64,000 bases of DNA from Streptomyces sp. HUAS 15-9. Its GTDB lineage: Bacteria; Actinomycetota; Actinomycetes; Streptomycetales; Streptomycetaceae. Numbering within the stretch: the first letter of the stretch is position 1; every line of letters begins with the position of its first letter. The notes below the pieces were generated by a model. The model did not search any database. It saw only the letters and a program-made list of their open reading frames with translations, and was not told where the DNA came from. Made by a program: the position numbers and the translations under genes. This document shows positions 1 to 7,581 of this stretch, in pieces. The stretch lies in the NCBI RefSeq assembly GCF_025642155.1, contig NZ_CP106798.1:5022001-5086000 (forward strand), given 5' to 3'.

Positions 1-219
1 ATTCGCGGTCCCTCCCCCGTTGCCTGCCTGTTCAGTCGCAAGGTGATCTACGACATCGCTGGAGAAGCATACGAGGAGTGCGTGGACCTCGCGATTGCCG
101 CCGGGAATCTCCTTGACTGTCACGGCGTCGTCACATGGCGCCCCGTTCTCAGGCCGGCAGTTGCGATGGGACGTCGCATTTCGCGTCCTTGTGGGCTTGG
201 CGGGCGAAGGACGTCGTGA
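1..219 (+). CDS. Possible 3' end of a gene cut by the window edge
   Basis: Reading frame 1 is open from the left edge to a TGA at 217-219. The first ~45 codons have a fairly Streptomyces-like third-position bias. The last ~27 codons run into the 984-bp tandem repeat that starts at 141, so the original 3' end was probably replaced when the duplication formed. The translated sequence matches no family I recognise. It could equally be non-coding flank. Confidence 0.22.
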   Translation: MRGPSPVACLFSRKVIYDIAGEAYEECVDLAIAAGNLLDCHGVVTWRPVLRPAVAMGRRISRPCGLGGRRTS

Positions 220-1124
220 GGGCGATGAGCTTCTGGCGTGCTTCCTTGTCCGAGACCTCAAGTGGTTTCAGGGCATCGGCCATTACGGTCATGTTCCAGG
301 GCTGTTTACTGTCCTTCTCGCTGGAATAGCAGGGAACCCAGATCGCAGCCACCTCCGTATTGGAGGCGCCCTTGAGGCCGGCGTCGAAGTAGGTGATCTT
401 TCCCCCGGAGTTCGGCGGGATTTCTGTCTTGGCCCACTGCTGCCAGGGCCTTGCGGATCCCATCTCGGCTGTCAGAAGGAAGAGGGACTTATCGTCATCA
501 CCTTTGACTGTGCACACGCTCCTGAACTCCCAGTCCCGATCAGGCCTCCACGTTTCGGTGAATTGATATTCGGAAGCGTCGGGCAGCACGGAGTTGAAGA
601 TCTCGGCGGCCTGCTGTCGATTGGGAACATGCAGGCAGACATCGTCGGCCTGGATGTGTCCGCGCTTTTCGAAGGCCCCGAGAAGGTAGGCCGCGAGCAC
701 AGCCCCGCCCGTAAGGGCGATCACAGCGCCGTAGACGTACGGGTTTCGCAGAAGTCTGCGTTTAGTCGGTTCCGTCAAGGTCGATCCTTCAGTCGCAGTA
801 GAGCCGGGCGGGCGGCTACATCTCGGCGTTGCTGTTGTCGATTAGGGCATCGGCGTCGCTGAAGCCCAGACCTGCCCTGTCGCCGGACCTGGATGCGGCC
901 GCATCGTCGCCGGTGGCGGCTTTGACGGACTGCTCCGTCGTCAGAGATGCTGAGTTCTGAAGTTGGTCCATGCGGCGTACGTTGTGGTAGACCTGCTCCT
1001 TTTCTTGAGATCCGTCGCCGTCGAAGCCGTCGAGAATGCCATTGAAGATCTCGCCCGCAGCCGTGCCGGCCAAGCCTCCTGCATAGATTCCCGCTGTACC
1101 TGTGAACGGTGCCGCCGCGATGGA
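141..1124. repeat. Tandem duplication, copy 1 (984 bp)
   Basis: This segment aligns with 1137-2120 at a constant offset of 996 bp, with a 12-bp spacer between the copies. It holds the 3' end of the large secretion-type protein gene plus a full copy of the downstream membrane-anchored gene. The copies are nearly identical over the large-protein tip and the first 48 codons of the membrane gene. They then diverge clearly through the extracellular domain. Confidence 0.9.
149..778 (-). CDS. Membrane-anchored extracellular protein, copy A (possible immunity-type protein)
   Basis: The 209-residue product has a short basic N-terminus, one membrane segment at about residues 14-35 and an extracellular domain with four cysteines (C48, then RSVC, WVPCY and AKCD) that are all conserved in the sister copy at 1145-1774. 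It is last in a minus-strand operon behind a truncated copy of the large protein's tip. The start is TTG at 778, with AAGGA seven bases upstream; the sister gene uses the same start. Codons such as AAA, AGA and CTT near the start are unlike the neighbouring genes. I do not recognise the family. A role as an immunity-like partner of the 661-residue protein is inferred from gene order and duplication only. Confidence 0.72.
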   Translation of the reverse strand: MTEPTKRRLLRNPYVYGAVIALTGGAVLAAYLLGAFEKRGHIQADDVCLHVPNRQQAAEIFNSVLPDASEYQFTETWRPDRDWEFRSVCTVKGDDDKSLFLLTAEMGSARPWQQWAKTEIPPNSGGKITYFDAGLKGASNTEVAAIWVPCYSSEKDSKQPWNMTVMADALKPLEVSDKEARQKLIALTTSFARQAHKDAKCDVPSQLPA

Positions 1125-1175
1125 TTCCGGGGCACGCCCCGCTCTCAGGCCGGCAGTTTGGACGGGAGGTCGCAT
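816..1175 (-). pseudogene. Orphan C-terminal tip of the 661-residue protein
   Basis: Apart from about 18 residues of junction sequence at its start, this 119-residue frame repeats the last ~100 residues of the protein encoded at 1812-3797 with a single Val-to-Ile change. It keeps the glycine-rich hydrophobic stretch (AAAPFTGTAGIYAGGLAG) and the ending DNSNAEM. The ATG at 1175 lies inside the 3' end of the upstream membrane gene and has no good ribosome-binding site, so translation would need coupling. The absence of the ~560 N-terminal residues makes it a duplication by-product or an orphan tip kept for recombination. Confidence 0.75.
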
Positions 1176-2120
1176 TTCGCGTCCTTGTGGGCTTGACGGG
1201 CGAAGGACGTTGCGAGGTCGATGAGTGTCTGGCGTGCTTCCTTGTCCGAGACTTCGAGTGGTTTCAGGGCGTGGGCAAAGACGGTCATGTTGTATCGGGC
1301 TTTGCTTGATTTCTCGTGGGCGTAACAGGGCACCCAGATCGCGGCCACTTCGGCGTTGGAGAGGCCCTTGACGCCGGCGTCGAAATAGGCGCTCTTGCCT
1401 CCCGAGTTAGGGGGAATTTCCGTATCGGCCCATTCTTTCCAGGATCCGGCGGAGCCCATAGTGGTCTGAAGATAAAAGAGTGCCTTGTCGTCTTCGTCTT
1501 TGACTGCGCACACGCTTCTGAACTCCCAGTCCTGACTGGGTCTCCACGTCTCGGTGAAGTGGTACTCAGAAGCATCGGGCAGTATCGAGTTGAAGATCTT
1601 AGCTGTCTCCTGCCGGTTGGGAACATGCTGACAGACATCGTCGGCCTGGATGTGTCCGCGCTTTTCGAAGGCCCCGAGAAGGTAGGCCGCGAGCACAGCC
1701 CCGCCCGTAAGGGCGATCACAGCGCCGTAGACGTACGGGTTTCGCAGAAGTCTGCGTTTAGTCGGTTCCGTCAAGGTCGATCCTTCAGTCGCAGTAGAGC
1801 CGGGCGGGCGGCTACATCTCGGCGTTGCTGTTGTCGATTAGGGCATCGGCGTCGCTGAAGCCGAGACCTGCCCTGTCGCCGGACCTGGATGCGGCCGCAT
1901 CGTCGCCGGTGGCGGCTTTGACGGACTGCTCCGTCGTCAGAGATGCTGAGTTCTGAAGTTGGTCCATGCGGCGTACGTTGTGGTAGACCTGCTCCTTTTC
2001 TTGAGATCCGTCGCCGTCGAAGCCGTCGAGAATGCCATTGAAGATCTCGCCCGCAGCCGTGCCGGCCAAGCCTCCTGCATAGACTCCCGCTGTACCTGTG
2101 AACGGTGCCGCCGCGACGGA
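1137..2120. repeat. Tandem duplication, copy 2 (984 bp)
   Basis: This is the presumed parental copy. It contains the true 3' end of the 661-residue gene and the first membrane-anchored gene. Both copies share the same orientation and are separated by 12 bp. No insertion sequence or terminal inverted repeat is visible at either end, so unequal crossing-over is the simplest origin. Confidence 0.9.
1145..1774 (-). CDS. Membrane-anchored extracellular protein, copy B (possible immunity-type protein)
   Basis: This 209-residue sister of 149-778 is identical over residues 1-48 (cytosolic tail, membrane segment and first cysteine). The exported domain then carries scattered substitutions, for example QQAAEIF versus QETAKIF. 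All four cysteines and the motifs FTETWRP, EIPPNSGGK and ALKPLEVSDKEARQ are retained. It starts at a TTG 37 bases past the stop of the 661-residue gene, so the two are very probably co-transcribed. The unknown family and the effector-tip/partner order make an immunity or chaperone-like role possible but unproven. Confidence 0.78.
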   Translation of the reverse strand: MTEPTKRRLLRNPYVYGAVIALTGGAVLAAYLLGAFEKRGHIQADDVCQHVPNRQETAKIFNSILPDASEYHFTETWRPSQDWEFRSVCAVKDEDDKALFYLQTTMGSAGSWKEWADTEIPPNSGGKSAYFDAGVKGLSNAEVAAIWVPCYAHEKSSKARYNMTVFAHALKPLEVSDKEARQTLIDLATSFARQAHKDAKCDLPSKLPA

Positions 2121-3797
2121 TACAGTGCTTCCGACCAAAGAACCGCCCCATAGGCTCGCCTTGTCCTTCCATGCACTGTCTCGTGCATTGGCGTCAGCGT
2201 TGTCCTTGTCGGCTTGGAACTTCTGGCCGTTGGCGATGATGCCCTGGAACAGTCCGGTCTGGTAGGCGAGTTTGTCAATGGTGGCATCGGTCGACTGCGG
2301 ATAGGCACCGGGGTGTTTCGCCTGTGCTTCCATCAGCGCGGCAGCGTATACGTGCTGAGAGACGTTGAGTCGGTCGTACCCTTCCTTGTTACGAGACACC
2401 GCGTAGAGGAACCGCGTTGCGTCGTACATCCGGATATGGCTGGTAGCCCCGGAAGTCGGATAGAGCTTGTCCTTGTACATGGGATCTGAGTCCAGGCCGC
2501 GTTGCAGATCCGGCATGTACTCGGCCGAGATGTTCGCGAAGCTGTCCGACAGGAACCCGTGCTCGAGGAGGCGGTCCTGGTCCTCGGACACCGACTTCAC
2601 TAGTGCGCTGAACAACTCGGCCTGCTGCTTCGAGTGTTTGATGTCCTCGGCCGTGGCCTGTTCGCCGGGGCGGTGGCCGGTGGTGGCTGCCTCCAGGGCG
2701 AGGCCCATCGAATTGAGGCCGGTCACGCTCTCCTTGCCCGGCTTGCTGTCGTCCGGCCACTTGCGGTCCTCGAAGAGGTACTTGAAGTTTGTCTCCGCCT
2801 TGCCGTCGTCGCCCTTCTGCTGCCCGGTGAAGAACTTGGTCGACGCGTCGGGGCTGTTGGCGAGTGCCTTCATGTAGCCGGTGAGAGGGTCGTTGCCCTC
2901 GTCGTTGCCGAGGTGGTTGACCGTGCTCGTGGTGCCCCAGCCGGATGCGTAGGGCTGGTCGGCTCCGTCCAGGATCCGCTTGTCCTCTTTGACGAGCGCC
3001 GTTCCGTAGCCCACGAGGAACTTGTCGTCGTAGTCGCCGTACCGCATGAGGTTGCTCATGACGATGAAGCCCTCGGGTCCACCGGAGTCGCCGTGCGGGG
3101 CGGGGCCAGGGTCCCGGATCGGTTTGTCACCGATCGACACCATGTCCTTCTTCCACTTCTGCATCGCCGGCGAATCGGAGTTGGTGGCCGCCGCCACGGT
3201 GAGACTCAGGTTCTTCTGCATCTCGTCGAGGTCGTCGGCACGTGTGAAGTCGGAGGTCTCGCCGTATCCGGCAGGCTTGTCGAGGTTGCTCATCTCCTCC
3301 CAGAGCTGCAGCGTCTTCTTCGCTCCGAGAGCCCCTACGACCTTCTCCGCGAAGGGGTATTCGTCATAGTTCTGGGCGAAAAGCTGATTCAGCTCGTCGA
3401 ATTCCTCGGGGCTCAGGTCCTCCGGGTCCTTCTTCGCGAGTTCCGTGGCACGCTTGGCATCCTTGGCCGCGGCGGCGTTGGCGGCTCGGCTCACCTGCGC
3501 CTCGTTGATCTGGACCATGCCCTTGAAGCCGGAGTACGGGACGTTGTCCATGTTCATGGCCAGGTGGTAGCGGCGCTTCAGCATGGGCAACTCGTCCTGC
3601 GCCCAAGACGCCACGCGTAGCACATCGGAGAGTTCCTGCGTGCCCAGGCCGTAGTAGGCGAGCTGGGTCTTGTAGTAGGAGGCCCGGTCCTGCAGCGTCT
3701 CCTGGTCCCGCTGTACGGAGTCGATGGTGCCCTTGAGCTTGTCGGGGTCGATCCCCGAGAAGACTCCCCCGCTGCTTCCCCCGTCGTCCGGGCGCAT
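1812..3797 (-). CDS. Large WXG100-associated protein with glycine-rich hydrophobic tip
   Basis: The 661-residue product has no signal peptide. It begins with helical sequence typical of type VII-associated proteins and has a long mixed helical body. Near the C-terminus (about residues 550-600) is a small-residue, glycine-zipper-like hydrophobic stretch, followed by an acidic, polar tail. The gene follows a WXG100 gene and precedes a membrane-anchored protein, the usual order for ESX-type substrates and their partners. The ATG at 3797 follows GGGGAGGGC. The last ~100 residues are duplicated downstream. No enzymatic motif was seen. A membrane-active or structural role is inferred, and the family is not recognised. 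Confidence 0.8.
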   Translation of the reverse strand: MRPDDGGSSGGVFSGIDPDKLKGTIDSVQRDQETLQDRASYYKTQLAYYGLGTQELSDVLRVASWAQDELPMLKRRYHLAMNMDNVPYSGFKGMVQINEAQVSRAANAAAAKDAKRATELAKKDPEDLSPEEFDELNQLFAQNYDEYPFAEKVVGALGAKKTLQLWEEMSNLDKPAGYGETSDFTRADDLDEMQKNLSLTVAAATNSDSPAMQKWKKDMVSIGDKPIRDPGPAPHGDSGGPEGFIVMSNLMRYGDYDDKFLVGYGTALVKEDKRILDGADQPYASGWGTTSTVNHLGNDEGNDPLTGYMKALANSPDASTKFFTGQQKGDDGKAETNFKYLFEDRKWPDDSKPGKESVTGLNSMGLALEAATTGHRPGEQATAEDIKHSKQQAELFSALVKSVSEDQDRLLEHGFLSDSFANISAEYMPDLQRGLDSDPMYKDKLYPTSGATSHIRMYDATRFLYAVSRNKEGYDRLNVSQHVYAAALMEAQAKHPGAYPQSTDATIDKLAYQTGLFQGIIANGQKFQADKDNADANARDSAWKDKASLWGGSLVGSTVSVAAAPFTGTAGVYAGGLAGTAAGEIFNGILDGFDGDGSQEKEQVYHNVRRMDQLQNSASLTTEQSVKAATGDDAAASRSGDRAGLGFSDADALIDNSNAEM

Positions 3798-3842
3798 GCC
3801 CTCCCCGTTCCCCTCGTATCGGATCCGCTGCTCTTGAACAGG

Positions 3843-4175
3843 TCAGTACAGACGTCTGTTGCGGTTCATTGAATTGGCCTCCTCCGGTGTCACTTTCTCC
3901 GGCATACTGTCGATTTCGCGCTGGATGTCCTCAAGTACCTTGGTGATGCGACTACGTACCGTCTTGCGGTGACCGGCTGCATCGTCATGCCATTTGTCGG
4001 CGTTCTTGCCGACCCAGGACTTCGAGGAGCCCCGGCCTCCTTTGCCGATGTCCGTGGCCGCCCTCTTGAAGGCGTCGACGAAGTCGCCCTGCTCCTTCAC
4101 GAGTTGCAGCTTGATTTTCTGCAGCCGCTCCCGTTCCGGATTGTCCACCTTTGACTTGTCGCCGTCGGTTCCCAT
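3843..4175 (-). CDS. WXG100-type small helical protein
   Basis: The 110-residue product is rich in charged helix and has a central SKSWVGKNADKWHDD turn, a W-x-G motif between two helices as in the WXG100/ESAT-6 family, whose members are typically about 100 residues. It has no signal peptide, as expected for type VII cargo or a chaperone. The gene sits 45 bp before the 661-residue gene and 19 bp after the secreted-protein gene, in one operon. The ATG at 4175 has AGGGGC upstream. The C-terminal arm is longer and more basic than in ESAT-6. Confidence 0.75.
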   Translation of the reverse strand: MGTDGDKSKVDNPERERLQKIKLQLVKEQGDFVDAFKRAATDIGKGGRGSSKSWVGKNADKWHDDAAGHRKTVRSRITKVLEDIQREIDSMPEKVTPEEANSMNRNRRLY

Positions 4176-4194
4176 GCCCCTGCCAATCGGTCTG

Positions 4195-5274
4195 TCAGCG
4201 GTTGACGGCTTGGATTTCCTGGACCTTGATGTCCTGGGTGGTGCCGAAGGTGCCGTTGGGGAGGTCGTCGCCGGCGCCGCCGGTGCCGGTCCAGCTGATT
4301 TCCCAGGTGATGGTGGCCCGGAGCTTGAAGGTGCCGTTGCCTGAGGAGCGGAGGTACTTCAGGCCGCAGGGCGGAGTCTCGTCGGACTTGCCCTTGGCGT
4401 AGGGCTCGCCGATGGAGTGGTCGGCGTTGATGGCGCACTCGCCGGAGGCGGGGAAGGTCTCGGCATCCGTCGTGCCGGGTTCGAGTTTGAGGGAGACGGG
4501 CTTCGCGGTGGTCGTGGCCTGGATGTTGAAGCCGGGGACGTTGATGGCCGCCGTGGCCTGGACCTCGTGGAAGGTGGCCTTGTCGAGCCAGGCCCATGTC
4601 GGCAGGTTCACTTTGGTGGTGGCCTCGGGCGCGAGGGTCACCTTGGTGCCGGGCAGTTGCATGCGCTGGTACGCGAGGGCGGCAAGGATCTCCGGAGTGA
4701 TGGCCTCTTTGTACTGGGCCGGTGGGGTTTCGCCGTTGTCGACCCAGAAGGGGAGGTCGTTGCACGAGCCCCGCTTGAGTACGTCGGGTTCGTCGGGATT
4801 CTCGACAGCGGCCCAGAACATCCCCTCGCCGTCCTTATCGACGTTGTAGTCCTTGTAGCCGGGGGTGTCGGTCCAGCCGTAGTCGTCCTCGTAGTGGCGC
4901 TGCATCTCGCCGATCGCCGCGCCTGCGGTGCCGCCCATACCGGGCGTGTTCTTGGCGCTCTCGATCTGCTCGGACATCTTCTTCTTGAAGTCCTTGGCGC
5001 CGAGGTAGGGGGCGTACCAGCAGGGCGGGGGTGTCCAGTTGACGTCGGAGGACGTCACGTTGCCGGTGCTGCCGTCCTTGGTGACGGCGCCGGAGTACTG
5101 GATCTTGGCGGCGGCGTAGATGCCGGTCGAGTCCCCGCCGCCCGACTGCTCTGTGTCGGCGCCCTTGTCCTTGCCCGTCGGCCCTGCCGCGTGGGCCGGT
5201 TCCGCGAGGACGAGGACGCTGAGGGCCAGAGTCAGGGCCCCGGCGCCGAGCAGTATGCGTCGCGATTCGCTCAC
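4195..5274 (-). CDS. Secreted protein of unknown function
   Basis: The 359-residue product starts at the GTG at 5274, which overlaps the upstream stop (GTGA); a GTG at 5280 is an alternative. It has a Sec signal peptide ending AEPAHA-AG. The mature part contains paired cysteines (PPCWYAPYL, RGSCNDLPF, SGECAIN, TPPCGLKYL), so disulfides are likely, and a beta-rich second half. It lies between a lipoprotein gene and a WXG100 gene in the same operon, which suggests a cell-surface role with that secretion system. I do not recognise the domain. Confidence 0.78.
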   Translation of the reverse strand: MSESRRILLGAGALTLALSVLVLAEPAHAAGPTGKDKGADTEQSGGGDSTGIYAAAKIQYSGAVTKDGSTGNVTSSDVNWTPPPCWYAPYLGAKDFKKKMSEQIESAKNTPGMGGTAGAAIGEMQRHYEDDYGWTDTPGYKDYNVDKDGEGMFWAAVENPDEPDVLKRGSCNDLPFWVDNGETPPAQYKEAITPEILAALAYQRMQLPGTKVTLAPEATTKVNLPTWAWLDKATFHEVQATAAINVPGFNIQATTTAKPVSLKLEPGTTDAETFPASGECAINADHSIGEPYAKGKSDETPPCGLKYLRSSGNGTFKLRATITWEISWTGTGGAGDDLPNGTFGTTQDIKVQEIQAVNR

Positions 5275-5948
5275 TGGCACTTCGCCGCCTTGGTCTGGAC
5301 GTACACCTTGGACGCCTGCCACAGGTCATCGGCTGTGGGGAGCTTGACCATGACGATCTTGAAGTAGTCGAAGTCCGCGAGACTGGGCTTGGTCTTCAGG
5401 ACCTTCCCCGTCTTGATCTCCTTGCCATAGAACTTGGTTGAGTCCACACAGAACGCCACCTCCACAGCCTGGTTATTTGTGGCGGACCGGGTGCTGACGT
5501 CGTAGTGGCGCTCCGTGCCGGTCGCCGTCCAGCCGCCCTTGATCCAGTTGTTGATCTGCACCTGCGCGTAGTGGAGCCCGTCACCGGTGGCGTACGCGGT
5601 CAGGGCCGCGTCCTTGGTCGTGCGCTTGCCGATGCCCCGGTAGATGGCGCGGAGGTAGTTCGCGGAATCCTCCATCGCCGCCGCCTCGTTCTTGTCCTTC
5701 GGCTTGTCCCAGTCGAAGACCATGGTCAGGTCCATGTCCTTGGGCAGTGACACGTCCACGCCGTCCGGCTTGTCCTCTGCTGGTGCTCCTGAAGCGGATG
5801 CCGAAGCCGTCGGCGTCTTCGTTCCCTGGTCGGCGCCGGCGATCTTGTCCTTGTCGCTGGCCTTGTCGTCACCGCTTCCGCAGGCGGTCAACAGCAGTGC
5901 TGCCGTTGCCGCCAGCGCGGCAGCAACGGGCAAAGTACGGCGCTTCAC
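5271..5948 (-). CDS. Lipoprotein of unknown function
   Basis: The 225-residue product begins at the GTG at 5948, which follows GGGGAG by seven bases; an upstream ATG in the same frame has no such site. The signal peptide ends in the lipobox LLTAC-GSG. A low-complexity Lys/Asp/Ala/Ser linker leads to a folded domain of about 150 residues with two cysteines (VAFCVDS and the C-terminal KCQ). It is the first gene of the five-step secretion-type operon and overlaps the next gene by 4 bp. Function unknown. Confidence 0.8.
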   Translation of the reverse strand: MKRRTLPVAAALAATAALLLTACGSGDDKASDKDKIAGADQGTKTPTASASASGAPAEDKPDGVDVSLPKDMDLTMVFDWDKPKDKNEAAAMEDSANYLRAIYRGIGKRTTKDAALTAYATGDGLHYAQVQINNWIKGGWTATGTERHYDVSTRSATNNQAVEVAFCVDSTKFYGKEIKTGKVLKTKPSLADFDYFKIVMVKLPTADDLWQASKVYVQTKAAKCQ

Positions 5949-6841
5949 AGTGAACTCCCCGTGAGAAAAAAGACCATTCAAGAGAGCCGACGCTATCGGG
6001 GAGGTTCTCGGTTTCGCCAGAGCGAACTTCCCCGTGAATGGTGATAAGTCTGGGCGCATGGGGTGCTTGGGGGTGTGACCTGTGTCCCTGATCGTGCCCG
6101 AACGGATGACGACCTCAGATGCGTTGGGGCGCTGTGCCAGGGCCGCTGTTCCTGGATATCCCGCCGTTCCGGCTCCCGGAACCAGTGCCCCTGGACCCGG
6201 CTCGCCGTGCCCGTCGCGAAGGACACGTGGCCGCGCGTCACGAGGTTCTCGCCCTCGGGATGTTTCCAGTGATGTCGGTACGACGGCTCGATCGCGGTCT
6301 GGCATCCTCACGGTCATTCACGGTGACGACCCCCTCACCCGGCCGGGTGACACTGTTCAGACCGTTCCCCTGGTAACCCCCGCAGTGCCGACGACAGTTC
6401 CGGCAGTCGACGCCCCGGCCGCTCGGGCCTCGCCAGGCGACGATCACGGCACGTGTCGGCCGACCCGACGTGAGCAATTCGTGCAGGCCTCATGGGTGCG
6501 CGGTGACGGTCGTGGGCGCGGGCCGTGCGCGAGCAGGGCGTTCTGGATTCGCCCGCGCACAGTTCGGCCTGCCTTCGCGTCCCTGTACTCCCAACCGCCG
6601 TACAGGTCACCGCCGTTGCAGATCGCAACGACGATTTCAGTGAGGTCAAGGTGTCCGGGTGTGCCTTGAGGGGCTTATGTGCGGCTGATACGGTGCGATC
6701 GCTTGACACTCGCCCCGCTGCCGAGTAATCGACCGAGTCGGGGTGATTGGTGTGGAGTCTCCGCTTTCACGTGGGTGACAAGCGTTGACGGAGTTTCAGA
6801 GTTCTCGATAGACAGAGTCTTGGGTTACGGGGAGCGGTTGC
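5949..6841. other. Gene-poor intergenic region with possible gene remnant
   Basis: This is the divergent region between the lipoprotein operon and the Tad operon. I support no intact gene here. On the minus strand between about 6670 and 6450 one frame reads DLTEIVVAICNGGDLYGGWE and continues to a TGA with coding-like composition, but it has no acceptable start codon, so it may be a decayed gene. The right end holds candidate Tad promoters: TTGACA at 6703 with a weak -10, and a better one at 6785-6814. Confidence 0.5.
6785..6814 (+). promoter_or_regulatory. Candidate promoter of the Tad pilus operon
   Basis: TTGACG at 6785-6790 and TAGACA at 6809-6814 are separated by 18 bp, close to the HrdB-type consensus. 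The predicted transcript would begin near 6821, just ahead of the GGGGAG ribosome-binding site for the GTG at 6842. Confidence 0.45.
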
Positions 6842-7564
6842 GTGAAGATCCAAGAGCGTACGGGGGCGGGCGCCGGTCGTTCCGCCGCTCCAGCTCAGCC
6901 GTCGGTCGGTGACCGGCTTCCCACGCCGCCTCGTGAGCGCAAACCGGCACTTGCGGCCCTGGCCGTCCTGCTGATCCTGCTCGGCGCGCTCGGTGCGACC
7001 ACGCTCGTGCTGCGTGCCGGTGACCGTATCGAGGTCGTCAAGGTGACGAAGCAGATCGAGGCCGGGGAGTCCGTCGGTGACAACGTGACCTCCGTGATGG
7101 TCGCCGCCGACGACAGCATCAACTACGTCAAGTGGTCCCAGCTGGGCGACCTCAAGGCCCTCAAGGCGAAGTCCACGATCTACGCGAACACGATCGTCGT
7201 GGGGCAGATGTTCGCCCAGAGCAGCAGCCTGCCCGCCGGCAAGGCCGCCGTGGGTGTCGCCCTCAAGCAGGGCCAGTACCCGGCCGACATCAAGTCCGGT
7301 GACGTCGTGGCCGTCTACAACGTCAGCACCAGCAGCTCCGGTTCCGACAAGACCGGCTCCGGCGCGGGCTCCACCACCTCCGGCGGCGGCGCCATCGTCG
7401 ATTCCGCCAAGGTCGAGACGGTCGCCGACAACAGCGACGCCACCGTGAGCACCGGCAACCTCTCGGTCACCCTGCTCGTCGACCAGACCGACGCCGCCGA
7501 CGTGGCGCGTGCCGCGTCCGCCGGTGCCGTCGCCATCGTGCACGTTCCCGGCAACGGCAACTAG
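6842..7564 (+). CDS. SAF-domain CpaB/RcpC-like pilus assembly protein
   Basis: The 240-residue product has a proline-rich cytosolic N-terminus, one membrane segment (about residues 35-58) and then a SAF/CpaB-like domain (EVVKVTKQIEAGESVGDNVT). It continues with the conserved 'VGVALKQGQYPADIKSGDVV' region found in Flp pilus assembly protein CpaB and ends with a Ser/Gly-rich linker and a beta domain. CpaB proteins act at the periplasmic or extracytoplasmic base of Tad pili. It is first in the Tad operon. The GTG start has GGGGAG seven bases upstream. Confidence 0.85.
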   Translation: MKIQERTGAGAGRSAAPAQPSVGDRLPTPPRERKPALAALAVLLILLGALGATTLVLRAGDRIEVVKVTKQIEAGESVGDNVTSVMVAADDSINYVKWSQLGDLKALKAKSTIYANTIVVGQMFAQSSSLPAGKAAVGVALKQGQYPADIKSGDVVAVYNVSTSSSGSDKTGSGAGSTTSGGGAIVDSAKVETVADNSDATVSTGNLSVTLLVDQTDAADVARAASAGAVAIVHVPGNGN

Positions 7565-7581
7565 AAGGCGGCACGCACCCC

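Noticed and set aside
5275..6317. Longer start for the lipoprotein gene (ATG/GTG up to 6317)
   Set aside because: The extension would bury the signal peptide and lipobox about 120 residues inside; the GTG at 5948 has a proper ribosome-binding site.
6082..6669. 195-codon frame in the gap before the Tad operon
   Set aside because: Pro/Arg/Ser-rich composition, no ribosome-binding site and no recognisable motif.
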